Shown here: positions 1-6,951 of the stretch, piece after piece
Layout: each line of letters opens with the position of its first letter
How positions within the stretch are numbered: the first letter of the stretch is position 1
The notes under the pieces: generated by a model
Database searches by the model: none
Told to the model about the DNA's origin: nothing
The model's input: the letters and a program-made list of their open reading frames with translations, nothing else
Program-made: the position numbers and the translations under genes
Source: Bradyrhizobiaceae bacterium
GTDB lineage: Bacteria; Pseudomonadota; Alphaproteobacteria; Rhizobiales; Hyphomicrobiaceae
DNA: 12,350 nucleotides
Reading direction: 5' to 3'
NCBI GenBank assembly: GCA_947475855.1
Contig: CANJPN010000144.1
Location: 1-12,350, forward strand

Positions 1-524
1 ATGCCGACCTCCAGCGCCTGCAACCAGTTGCACTCCCATAGCCCCTTGAACGCGAATGTGTGCGTTTCAGGCGCCTGGAAGCAATCCAGCGAAGCAATTG
101 GCGGCGGGGCTCCTTCACCCATGTATGCCCACAGGATGCCGCTGCGCGCAACCACGGGATAGGAACGCACCCGCACCCGCGTGTGCAGCGTCGAGTCCTC
201 CGGTTCCGCCGGTGTCTCGAGGCAGTGTCCCGTCACGTCGAACAACCAACCGTGGAACGTACAGCGCAAGCCGCCGTCCTCGCACCGTCCATACGCGAGG
301 TCGGCCCCGCGATGTGGGCACGCCCGGTCGACGAGCCCATACCGGCCAGCCTCGTCCTTGAACACCACGAGATGCTCGCCGAGCAAGCGCACGGGCTTTG
401 CCGGCCGCGCACCTTCGAGTTCTTCGACGAGCGCCGCCGGCTGCCAATACCGCCGCATGAAACGTCCACAGGCCGTTCCAGGCCCTGTCCGCGTGATGAG
501 CTGATTGCGTTCGGCGCTGAGCAC
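1..524 (-). CDS. Rieske [2Fe-2S] aromatic ring-hydroxylating oxygenase, large subunit (3' end beyond the window)
   Basis: This is the N-terminal 174 codons of a Rieske-type oxygenase that leaves the window at position 1. The Rieske cluster ligands are complete: Cys69-x-His71, then 16 residues, then Cys88-x2-His91 (CPHRG ... CTFHGW). The opening (LSAERNQLITRTGPGT, then RRYWQPA) and the stretch around CNWLQALEVGI are typical of the phthalate 4,5-dioxygenase oxygenase-subunit group, which hydroxylates or demethylates aromatic acids using electrons from a separate reductase. The catalytic mononuclear-iron domain lies outside the window, so the substrate cannot be guessed. The start chosen is GTG at 522-524, because AAAGGA lies about ten bases upstream and family alignment begins exactly there; no ATG upstream is in frame with a better site. 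No reductase or ferredoxin gene is visible beside it. The family call is firm; the substrate is unknown. Confidence 0.88.
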   Translation of the reverse strand, partial: MLSAERNQLITRTGPGTACGRFMRRYWQPAALVEELEGARPAKPVRLLGEHLVVFKDEAGRYGLVDRACPHRGADLAYGRCEDGGLRCTFHGWLFDVTGHCLETPAEPEDSTLHTRVRVRSYPVVARSGILWAYMGEGAPPPIASLDCFQAPETHTFAFKGLWECNWLQALEVG

Positions 525-662
525 GGGCGAAATCCTTTCTCGCAAGTAGGGTTCGCCACAAGGCTATCCGCTGCGACGAAATGCAAGCAAGGGCCCATGC
601 CCCGCCATCACAGGTACGCCCGGCGAGCCTTTCGCAACCGCTCGAAAAAGTTTGAAACGAGA

Positions 663-1319
663 TTAAAGCCCAGCAAGTTCGCGCGCGAGATTTGCTCTGG
701 CGCGAGCTTCCCATGCGGCAGCAAAAGCAGGCGTACGATACAACGACGGCATCGCCAGTAACTTCGCCAGCACAACCGCCCGGCCGCGCCGATAGAGAAA
801 ATCGGGATAGACGGAATACTCGCGCCGGATCGCCGCAGCGTAGGCGTCATATACATCGGCTCCCGCCGCCAGCACAGACAGGTCGAAATCCAGGAGATGG
901 TCGAGATCGGGATCCGCAGCCGCACTGGAGACCGCCTCGGGTCCTCCCCCTACATGCTTCGTCGCTTCGATATAGCCTCGAACTTTCTCGATCATCACAC
1001 TGTCGACGCCAAGCTGCCGCAGCCACTCGCCAGCCATGGTCGCGCTCGCCGTTTCGTTGTCCGGGCGCGAGGCCTCGTACACCGCGTCGTGAAAGAAGAT
1101 CGCAAGATCCAAGGCCATCGGATCGATCAACGACGCCCTGTGTGCGCGCGAAAGCTCGAGCAGCGCATCGATATGCTTGAGATCGTGATAGTGGCGGCCG
1201 GCACCCGAGTAGGCCGCGAGCAACGCGCCAAGCGCTTCGCGTGACAGAACCTCGTCTGCCCGGAACAAGGTCCCTAGCTCGCGCCATCGTGCCGAGATCC
1301 TCGCGACCTCAGGCGTCAT
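663..1319 (-). CDS. HD-superfamily metal-dependent phosphohydrolase, COG4339 type
   Basis: This 218-residue soluble protein has the spaced metal-binding signature of HD phosphohydrolases: His45/His49 in YHDLKH, the His77-Asp78 doublet in FFHDAVY, and a late acidic pair in DFDLS (Asp144, Asp146). Length and motif wording match the COG4339 'predicted metal-dependent HD phosphohydrolase' family, sometimes mis-transferred as an NMDA-receptor subunit name in databases. The natural substrate is not established; nucleotides or other phosphomonoesters are plausible. No signal peptide or membrane segment is seen. The ATG at 1319 lies nine bases after the stop of the gene at 1329-1679 on the same strand, so the two are probably cotranscribed. 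The ribosome site before it (GGTAAG) is weak, which fits coupling to the upstream gene. The family assignment is confident; the role is not. Confidence 0.85.
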   Translation of the reverse strand: MTPEVARISARWRELGTLFRADEVLSREALGALLAAYSGAGRHYHDLKHIDALLELSRAHRASLIDPMALDLAIFFHDAVYEASRPDNETASATMAGEWLRQLGVDSVMIEKVRGYIEATKHVGGGPEAVSSAAADPDLDHLLDFDLSVLAAGADVYDAYAAAIRREYSVYPDFLYRRGRAVVLAKLLAMPSLYRTPAFAAAWEARARANLARELAGL

Positions 1320-1328
1320 AGCTTACCG

Positions 1329-1679
1329 TTACTCGAACAAGCTCAATTGATCGGGATGAACCGTACGCGAGATCCGTTGATGGCGGCCGTAGTCGATCCG
1401 GTCGACCAGCCCCGGATGCCGCACCTGGAAGATCTCGATCGCTTTCTTGCGGGAGCCGATGAAGCGCTCCTCCTGCCAGACTTCGTAGAGGCGGCGGGGA
1501 TCGCAACCATAGCGCGTGAGAAGATCGGAACGGCGCACTCTCAACCAACGCGCGATCCAGATGTCTATAGCATCCGCTTCCGTCAGATTACGGCTCTTGA
1601 TCGGCTGTGCGAACGCAGCAGACCCCGGCACCGGCCGGCTTGCGGCAACTTCACCATGGAACTCGACCTGGACACTCAT
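1329..1679 (-). CDS. Small uncharacterised protein, possible helix-turn-helix, with C-terminal QLSLF clamp-binding motif
   Basis: A 116-residue protein I do not recognise as a named family. Residues about 32-75 (LTEADAIDIWIARWLR ... RYGCDPRRLYEVWQEERF) read as a compact helical segment with helix-turn-helix character, rich in Arg and Trp, and residues 76-106 are basic. It ends DQLSLFE; QLSLF (111-115) matches the consensus QL(S/D)LF pentapeptide by which polymerases, MutS and Hda-type proteins dock on the bacterial beta sliding clamp. That suggests, by inference only, a DNA-associated role in replication or repair. It starts at ATG 1677-1679; the ribosome site is poor, and two direct repeats lie 11-45 bases upstream. 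It is followed after nine bases by the HD phosphohydrolase. Coding status is supported by clean tight packing and sensible amino-acid composition; function is open. Confidence 0.6.
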   Translation of the reverse strand: MSVQVEFHGEVAASRPVPGSAAFAQPIKSRNLTEADAIDIWIARWLRVRRSDLLTRYGCDPRRLYEVWQEERFIGSRKKAIEIFQVRHPGLVDRIDYGRHQRISRTVHPDQLSLFE

Positions 1680-1689
1680 GGGTCACTCG

Positions 1690-1724
1690 TACACTTGACT
1701 GAGGCGCGACTACACTTGATTGAG
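1690..1724. repeat. Pair of 14-base direct repeats, 21-base period
   Basis: TACACTTGACTGAG (1690-1703) and TACACTTGATTGAG (1711-1724) differ at one base and are exactly 21 bases apart, two turns of B-form DNA. They lie between the divergently read gene at 1329-1679 (11 bases from its start) and hisA. Such spacing suits an operator bound by a protein on one face of the helix. On the minus strand the stretch reads TGTGAGG then CTCAATCAAGTGTA and CTCAGTCAAGTGTA, which also resembles the TGT-starting ends with internal repeats found in IS21-family elements, though no istA/istB genes are present. Confidence 0.6.
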
Positions 1725-1846
1725 ACCTCACAATAGCAGCAAATCCATGACGGACGTTGAGGCAGCAACTCGAGCACGGCAACCTGTGTAAATCAGCGTC
1801 GTCCCGGATGTAGCCCTAGCCACCAATACTTCAGAGGCCTGCCCGC

Positions 1847-2575
1847 GTGATTCTTTTCCCCGCTATCGACCTCAAGGACGGCGCCTGCGTGCGTCTCAAA
1901 CTCGGCGAAATGGATCAGGCGACCGTCTTCAACGACGATCCCGCCGCACAAGCAGCGACATTCGAGCGCCAAGGCTTCGAGTGGCTGCACATCGTCGATC
2001 TGAACGGCGCATTTGCTGGCCGGCCGGTCAACGCGTCCGCCGTCGAAGCCATTCTCGCTAAAGTGAAAATGCCCGTCCAGCTCGGCGGCGGCATCCGCGA
2101 TATGGCGACCATCGAAGCCTGGCTGTCCAAGGGCATTCGCCGCGTCATCCTCGGCACAGTGGCCGTACGAGACCCCGCCCTTGTCAAAGCCGCCTGCACG
2201 CGCTTCCCTGGCCGGATCGCTGTCGGCATCGACGCCAAGGGCGGCAAGGTCGCCGTCGAAGGCTGGGCCGAGACGAGCGAGCTGACCGCCATCGATCTCG
2301 CTCGCCGTTTCGAGGACGCCGGAGTTGCCGCTATCATCTACACAGATATCGACCGCGACGGCGTTTTGAAGGGCCTCAACCTCCCGTCCACCGTCGAACT
2401 CGCGCGCTCCACGTCGATGCCCGTTATCGCCTCGGGAGGCCTCGCCTCGATCGAAGACGTGAAGGCGCTGCTGCTCCCCGAGAACGCCATGCTCGAAGGC
2501 GCCATCACCGGCCGCGCCCTGTACGACGGCCGTATCGACCCCGCCGCAGCGCTCGCACTCCTCGCCGGCCGGTGA
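1847..2575 (+). CDS. hisA: HisA, ProFAR isomerase (EC 5.3.1.16)
   Basis: This enzyme catalyses the fourth step of histidine biosynthesis, the Amadori isomerisation of ProFAR to PRFAR, in the cytoplasm. The 242-residue length and a complete beta/alpha barrel are normal. Visible hallmarks: FPAIDLKDG at the N-terminus with catalytic Asp8, phosphate-loop GGGIRD (80-85), VGIDAKGG with the second catalytic Asp129, YTDIDRDG (165-172) and the second phosphate loop SGGLAS (196-201). The start is GTG at 1847, placed by AGAGG at 1833-1837 and by the invariant position of the first strand. It is not HisF (single barrel half-repeat pattern of HisA, no HisF-type N-terminal KRIIPCLD) and no his gene neighbours it: upstream genes run the other way and downstream begins a transporter. 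A palindrome at 2596-2628 lies just after the stop and could end the transcript. Confidence 0.97.
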   Translation: MILFPAIDLKDGACVRLKLGEMDQATVFNDDPAAQAATFERQGFEWLHIVDLNGAFAGRPVNASAVEAILAKVKMPVQLGGGIRDMATIEAWLSKGIRRVILGTVAVRDPALVKAACTRFPGRIAVGIDAKGGKVAVEGWAETSELTAIDLARRFEDAGVAAIIYTDIDRDGVLKGLNLPSTVELARSTSMPVIASGGLASIEDVKALLLPENAMLEGAITGRALYDGRIDPAAALALLAGR

Positions 2576-2595
2576 TCGCGCACGACGACGCCCCC

Positions 2596-2628
2596 CGTAG
2601 GGCGGGTTATGCGTAGCCGTAACCCGCC
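2596..2628. repeat. Dispersed intergenic palindrome (copy 1), possible hisA terminator
   Basis: CGTAGGG leads into a perfect nine-base inverted repeat, GGCGGGTTA (2601-2609) and TAACCCGCC (2620-2628), around a ten-base loop, 20 bases after hisA. Related CGTAGGG/GGGTTA palindromes occur at 7657-7735 and 10021-10120, so this is a dispersed REP-like element rather than a unique terminator. A pyrimidine run (CTTCTCCTTC) follows, but there is no true U-tract. Confidence 0.7.
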
Positions 2629-2737
2629 GCCTTCTCCTTCCGGCCAGCTCTCGCCCTGTTGTCCGGCCGGTGAAAGAAACCGCCATCGTCGAAAACGTCG
2701 GCGCGTTCTTCATGCAGAAGGATGAGACCGTCGTTTA

Positions 2738-2766
2738 TTGCCGTCCCGCAATAGCCTTGCTAGTGT
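2738..2766 (+). promoter_or_regulatory. Possible sigma-70-type promoter for the transporter operon
   Basis: TTGCCG (2738-2743) and TAGTGT (2761-2766) are separated by exactly 17 bases, about 90 bases before the binding-protein start. Both boxes are imperfect (four and three matches to consensus), so this is only a candidate. Confidence 0.28.
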
Positions 2767-2854
2767 CCTGACGCCTGCGCGCACTTTGGTCTGGCCATCG
2801 GCCGGACTACGTTTCAGCCCGAACCCGTCGGCGCGCATTGGGAGGTAAGATCAG

Positions 2855-4027
2855 ATGTTCAAGCACACGACCGCGCTGCTCTGCGCGCTCGGCCTGACAG
2901 CCACATCCGCTGTGGCCCAGGACAAAATTCGCATCGGCTTCGTCACCACGCTGTCCGGCCCGACGGCCGTGATCGGCAACGACATGAAGAACTCCGTCGA
3001 ACTGGCGCTCGATCATCTCGGCCGCAAGATTGGCGGCAAGGATGTCGAGATCATCTACGAGGACGACCAGCAGAAGCCCGACGTCGGCAAACAGAAGACC
3101 GACAAGCTCGTCCAGCAGGACAAGGTGCCGATCGTCGCCGGCTACATCTGGTCCAACGTTCTGCTCGCCGCCTACAAGGAAGCCGCTGACGCTGGCGTAT
3201 TCGTGTTCTCCTCCAACGCCGGCGCGTCGCCTCCGGCCGGCGAGGGCTGCCATCAGAACTTCTTCAACGTCTCCTGGACCAACGACCAGCCGGCGATGGC
3301 TATGGGCGAACAGCTCAACCAGCGTGGCGTGAAGCGCGTCTACCTTATGGCTCCGAACTATGCCGCAGGCCGCGAAAGCCTGAGCGGCGTCAAGCGCACG
3401 TTCAAGGGCGAGGTCGTCGGCGAAGACTACACGAAGTGGCCGGGCCAGCTCGACTTCTCGGCAGAACTCGCGAAAGTCCGGGCATCGAACGCCGAGGCCT
3501 TGCACGTGTTTTATCCCGGCGCTGCCGGCGTGCAGTTCCTGGCGCAGTACGAGCAGTCGGGCTTGAAGGGCAAGGTGCCGCTGTCGCAGGTCTTCTCGAT
3601 CGACAGCCTCTCCCTTCCCCAGCAGAAGGAGACGGCGCTCGGCGTTCGCACCGCGGGCCATTGGGCGGCTGACATGCCCAATGAAGCCAACAAGAAGTTC
3701 GTCGGCGACTTCCTCAAGAAGCACAACGCTTACCCGAGCTTCTACGGACAGCAGTCCTACGACACGATCATGCTGATCGCGAGCGCCGTCGAGGCCGTGA
3801 AGGGCGACATGTCGAAGAAGGACGACTTCCGCAACGCGCTGCGCAAGGCCAACTTCAAGTCGACCCGCGGCGACTTCAAGTACGGCAACAATCACTTCCC
3901 GATCCAGGACTTCTATGCGCAGGAGGTCGGAAAGGACGCCGAGGGCCGCCTCGTGGTCAAGAACGGCGCGCCGATCTTGAAGGCCCACGTCGACCCCTTC
4001 GCCAAGGACTGCAAGATGAAGTGGTGA
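2855..4027 (+). CDS. LIV-type ABC transporter periplasmic substrate-binding protein
   Basis: This is a 390-residue periplasmic type-I binding protein (Peripla_BP_6/LIVBP-like) that captures ligand and delivers it to the permease pair encoded downstream. A signal peptide is clear: MFKHTT, hydrophobic core, cleavage after AVA (residue 21). The mature protein opens DKIRIGFVTTLSGP, the usual first strand and ligand loop. GEGCHQNFFNVSWTNDQ (Cys132) and the C-terminal KDCKMKW (Cys386) provide the cysteine pair seen in the subgroup that often binds aromatic acids rather than leucine, isoleucine or valine; that ligand preference is an inference. The ribosome site GGGAGG (2840-2845) sits nine bases before ATG 2855. 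A terminator follows the stop, which would allow more binding protein than permease. No lipobox is present, so it should be freely soluble in the periplasm. Confidence 0.93.
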   Translation: MFKHTTALLCALGLTATSAVAQDKIRIGFVTTLSGPTAVIGNDMKNSVELALDHLGRKIGGKDVEIIYEDDQQKPDVGKQKTDKLVQQDKVPIVAGYIWSNVLLAAYKEAADAGVFVFSSNAGASPPAGEGCHQNFFNVSWTNDQPAMAMGEQLNQRGVKRVYLMAPNYAAGRESLSGVKRTFKGEVVGEDYTKWPGQLDFSAELAKVRASNAEALHVFYPGAAGVQFLAQYEQSGLKGKVPLSQVFSIDSLSLPQQKETALGVRTAGHWAADMPNEANKKFVGDFLKKHNAYPSFYGQQSYDTIMLIASAVEAVKGDMSKKDDFRNALRKANFKSTRGDFKYGNNHFPIQDFYAQEVGKDAEGRLVVKNGAPILKAHVDPFAKDCKMKW

Positions 4028-4049
4028 TCGGACTTGGTAGCCCATCCCG

Positions 4050-4087
4050 GGCGGTGTGCACAAAACTGTGCGCACCGCCTTCTTTTT
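4050..4087 (+). terminator. Intrinsic terminator/attenuator after the binding-protein gene
   Basis: GGCGGTGtGCACA (4050-4062) pairs with TGTGCgCACCGCC (4067-4079) across an AAAC loop, with one internal mismatch, followed by the T-rich TTCTTTTT (4080-4087). It lies 22 bases after the binding-protein stop and about 210 bases before the permease gene, so partial read-through would set the usual excess of binding protein over membrane components. Confidence 0.8.
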
Positions 4088-4298
4088 GAGCTTCATTGCC
4101 CACGCCACTGACCGGGTAGCCTAGTGCCAGCCTGCAAGTCCTGAGTCATATTGCAACGCAGGAGATGCGAGCTCGGCAACGGTAAAATCTCTTCGCGAAC
4201 TTCACGCTTTTCCACGTCCTGCCGAGAATGCGACACCAAGATCAGAGGCGGGCAAACGATCGCTCGCCCCAACCCAATCCGTCGTTCCGAGATTCCCC

Positions 4299-5213
4299 TT
4301 GTCGACCCTGCTCATCGAAAACACGCTGCACGGAATCCAGCTTGGGCTGTTGATCTTCCTCCTGGCTGCGGGCCTCACCCTCGTCTTCGGCATCATGGAC
4401 ATGGTGAACCTTGCCCATGGTTCGCTGTATATGATCGGCGCGTACTTCGCCTACACGCTGATCGGCATGACGGGCTCGTTCATTCTCGGCGTGTTCCTCG
4501 CGTTCTTCGCCACGCTGGCCTTCGGCATCGTGCTCGAAAAATTCGTGCTTAGTACGCTCTATCAGCGCGATCATCTCGACCAGGTGCTCGCCACCTTCGG
4601 CCTGATTCTGTTCTTCAATAAGATGGTGCAGGTGATCTGGGGCCCTGCCGGCCTTTCGATCGCACTGCCGCCCTGGCTGGCCCAGAAGATCGAGATCCTG
4701 CCGGGCGTCCCCTACCCGCTTTACCGCTTGTCGATCACCCTCGTATCTCTGGCAGTGGCCGCGGGCCTTTGGTACCTCATCACCCAGACGCGCACTGGAA
4801 TGCTGATCCGCGCCGGCGCATCCAACCGCAAGATGGTCTCGGCCCTCGGCGTCGACATCAAATGGCTGTTCACGCTGGTGTTCGGCCTCGGCGCCGGCCT
4901 CGCGGGTCTCGCAGGCGTGATGTATGCACCGATCTCGACCGTCTTTAGCGGCATGGGAGAGGAGGTGCTGATCCAGGCCTTCGTTGTGATCGTGATCGGC
5001 GGCATCGGCTCGGTCCGCGGCGCGTTCATCGCTTCCCTCGGCCTCGGCCTGATCGACACCCTCGGCCGCCTTTTCCTCGTCGATCTCTGCAAGCTGGTGA
5101 TGTCGGCAGCAGCGGCATCGACGGTCGGCCCCGCGCTCGCATCCATGCTCATCTACCTGATCATGGCGGCAGTCCTCGTATGGCGGCCCACGGGCCTGTT
5201 CGGGCGGAGCTAG
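4299..5213 (+). CDS. livH: LIV-type ABC transporter permease, LivH family
   Basis: This is a 304-residue inner-membrane permease, normal for LivH, with about eight hydrophobic segments. The family signature GLTLVFGIMDMVNLAHGSLYMIGAY occupies residues about 25-49, and the cytoplasmic coupling region contacting the ATPases is GASNRKMVSALGVDI (about 174-188). The next segment is rich in small residues (GLGAGLAGLAGVM), also typical. The start is uncertain: TTG at 4299 puts the first helix where relatives have it, and the first in-frame ATG (about residue 33) would destroy helix one, but no strong ribosome site precedes the TTG. The gene follows a 271-base gap containing the terminator at 4050-4087; in the rest of that gap I see no gene. 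It is followed two bases after its stop by livM. It forms the membrane channel as a heterodimer with LivM. Confidence 0.92.
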   Translation: MSTLLIENTLHGIQLGLLIFLLAAGLTLVFGIMDMVNLAHGSLYMIGAYFAYTLIGMTGSFILGVFLAFFATLAFGIVLEKFVLSTLYQRDHLDQVLATFGLILFFNKMVQVIWGPAGLSIALPPWLAQKIEILPGVPYPLYRLSITLVSLAVAAGLWYLITQTRTGMLIRAGASNRKMVSALGVDIKWLFTLVFGLGAGLAGLAGVMYAPISTVFSGMGEEVLIQAFVVIVIGGIGSVRGAFIASLGLGLIDTLGRLFLVDLCKLVMSAAAASTVGPALASMLIYLIMAAVLVWRPTGLFGRS

Positions 5214-5215
5214 CC

Positions 5216-6190
5216 ATGTCGCTCGATATCCGCTCGTGGGGCGTCCGCGAGATTTTCAATTTCCTGCTGATCACCATCCTTGCACTGGTGCCGGTCTATA
5301 GCTGGATGAGCGGCAATACATTCATCATAACGCTCGTCACCCGCGCGCTGGTCTATGCCATTGCAGCCATGAGCCTGAACCTGATCATGGGCTACGGCGG
5401 CCTCGTCAGTTTCGGCCACGCGATGTTCTTGGGGATCGGCGGCTATGCGGCAGGCATCATGGCCTTCCACGGCAACACCAACGGCCTCCTGCAATTCCCA
5501 CTCGCATTTTTTGTCGCGGGCTTATTCGCCATGATCATCGGAGCGCTCTCGCTGCGAACGCGCGGCGTCTACTTCATCATGATCACGCTGGCCTTCGCGC
5601 AGATGGTGTACTTCGCCGGCGTGGGCCTCGAAGCCTACGGTGCCGATGACGGCATGACGCTGTCGCGGCGGTCGAGACTTGGCCCCATCGATCTCGCCGA
5701 CCGGAATCAGCTCTATCTGTTCTGCCTCGCGGTGCTTCTGTTCACCGTCTGGATGATGGGCCGCATCGTCAATTCCCGCTTCGGGATGGTGCTGCGCGGC
5801 GCGAAATCGAACGAAACGCGCATGCTCGCGTTGGGCTTCCCCGTGTTCCGTTACCGCCTCGCCGCCTTCACGATGGCCGGCGCGTGGTGCGGCATCGCGG
5901 GCGCGTTGATGGCCAATCAGGCGGCGTTCGTGAGCCCCGCCATGATGCATTGGGTACAGTCCGGCGACCTCATCGTGATCGTCGTGATGGGCGGCATCAA
6001 TTCGCTGTTCGGCCCCGTCTACGGTGCACTCGCTTTCATCATCGTCGAGCACCAGCTTTCCGTATGGCTGAAGGATACCTGGCAGCTCGTATTCGGGCCG
6101 ATGATCGTTCTTCTGGCTCTGTTCGCGCGCAACGGCCTCGACGATCTCTTCAAGCTCATGGGTGGGCGGAAGGATGGCCGCGATGGCTGA
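5216..6190 (+). CDS. livM: LIV-type ABC transporter permease, LivM family
   Basis: This 324-residue inner-membrane permease is the partner of LivH. It carries the LivM signature SLNLIMGYGGLVSFGHAMFLG (residues about 53-73) and the ATPase-contact loop GAKSNETRMLALG (about 199-211), followed by AFTMAGAWCGIAGALM. Around ten hydrophobic stretches are visible. The start is taken as ATG 5216, just two bases past the livH stop, with GGCGGAG about eight bases ahead; an in-frame ATG at 5180 inside livH would add twelve hydrophilic residues and lacks a ribosome site. The 3' end overlaps livG by eight bases, indicating translational coupling. The C-terminus has a short charged tail (GGRKDGRDG). E. coli LivM is longer because of an N-terminal extension; the length here is normal for alphaproteobacterial members. 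Confidence 0.93.
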   Translation: MSLDIRSWGVREIFNFLLITILALVPVYSWMSGNTFIITLVTRALVYAIAAMSLNLIMGYGGLVSFGHAMFLGIGGYAAGIMAFHGNTNGLLQFPLAFFVAGLFAMIIGALSLRTRGVYFIMITLAFAQMVYFAGVGLEAYGADDGMTLSRRSRLGPIDLADRNQLYLFCLAVLLFTVWMMGRIVNSRFGMVLRGAKSNETRMLALGFPVFRYRLAAFTMAGAWCGIAGALMANQAAFVSPAMMHWVQSGDLIVIVVMGGINSLFGPVYGALAFIIVEHQLSVWLKDTWQLVFGPMIVLLALFARNGLDDLFKLMGGRKDGRDG

Positions 6191-6941
6191 TGCATTGCTC
6201 GAAACCAAAAGCCTGTTCAAGCGCTTCGGCGGCCTTGTCGCGACAGACAACCTGACGATCGCCATCAGACCCGGCGAGATCCACGCGCTGATCGGACCCA
6301 ATGGTGCCGGCAAATCGACGGCTGTCGCACAGCTCTCCGGCCAACTTGCGCCCACCGCTGGCCACATCCTGTTCGAGGGCCGCGACATCACCCGCATGCG
6401 AATGCCCACACGCGCGCGCCTCGGCATCGCCCGCTCGTTCCAGATCACCAGCGTACTCAAGGATTTTACGACACTCGACAACGTCGCGCTCAGCGTGCAG
6501 GCGCATCAGGGCCACTCATTCCGGTTCTGGAAGAACGCCCGCAAAGATCCCACGTTGCGCGATCCCGCCAGCCTCTTGCTGAACGAACTGGGCCTCGGGC
6601 CTCGCGCCGACGTCATCACCGCTGAGTTGTCCCACGGCGAGCAGCGCCAACTCGAAATCGCGATGGCACTAGCCGGCGATCCCCGCGTGCTCCTGCTCGA
6701 CGAGCCGATGGCCGGCATGGGCCCCGAAGAGTCGACGCAAATGGTTACGTTCCTCAAGAATTTGAAGGGCTCGCGCGCCATGCTGCTGGTCGAGCACGAC
6801 ATGGACGCCGTATTCGCCCTCGCCGACAGGATCACCGTGCTGGTCTACGGCCGCGCGATCGCCACGGGCACGCCGGAGGAGATCCGCGCCAACGCCGAGG
6901 TGCGCGACGCCTACCTCGGCGCGGATGACATGGTGGCATGA
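6183..6941 (+). CDS. livG: LIV-type ABC transporter ATPase, LivG family
   Basis: This 252-residue cytoplasmic ATPase energises the LivHM channel. All nucleotide-binding motifs are present: Walker A GPNGAGKST (38-46), signature LSHGEQRQLEIAMAL (149-163, His in place of the second Gly of LSGGQ, common in LivG), Walker B VLLLDEP (169-175) and the switch His205 in VEHDMD. The LivG-type Q-loop region IARSFQ is at 82-87 and the C-terminal G-T-P-E-E-I-R tail is intact. The start chosen is ATG 6183, which overlaps the livM end by eight bases and has AGGA at 6171-6174 eight bases upstream; GTG 6162 and ATG 6174 are alternatives within livM that would add a few residues. livF follows after ten bases. 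Confidence 0.94.
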   Translation: MADALLETKSLFKRFGGLVATDNLTIAIRPGEIHALIGPNGAGKSTAVAQLSGQLAPTAGHILFEGRDITRMRMPTRARLGIARSFQITSVLKDFTTLDNVALSVQAHQGHSFRFWKNARKDPTLRDPASLLLNELGLGPRADVITAELSHGEQRQLEIAMALAGDPRVLLLDEPMAGMGPEESTQMVTFLKNLKGSRAMLLVEHDMDAVFALADRITVLVYGRAIATGTPEEIRANAEVRDAYLGADDMVA

Positions 6942-6951
6942 GGAGACGCCC

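Noticed and set aside
525..662. Possible small gene between the Rieske oxygenase and the HD phosphohydrolase
   Set aside because: No frame here has a ribosome site or plausible composition; I see only a spacer of 138 bases.
1793..2713. 306-codon minus-strand frame over hisA
   Set aside because: hisA is complete with both catalytic Asp residues and phosphate loops on the plus strand; the minus frame has no motif.
2807..4108. 433-codon open frame antisense to the binding-protein gene
   Set aside because: It covers a clear LIVBP gene with signal peptide and ribosome site; its translation is Val/Arg/Leu-rich without any recognisable motif, as expected of the complementary frame in GC-rich DNA.
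4161..4182. GGAG followed by ATG and a six-codon frame (MRARQR) before livH, as a leader peptide
   Set aside because: GGAG abuts the ATG with no spacing, and there is no attenuator structure after it or run of regulatory codons.
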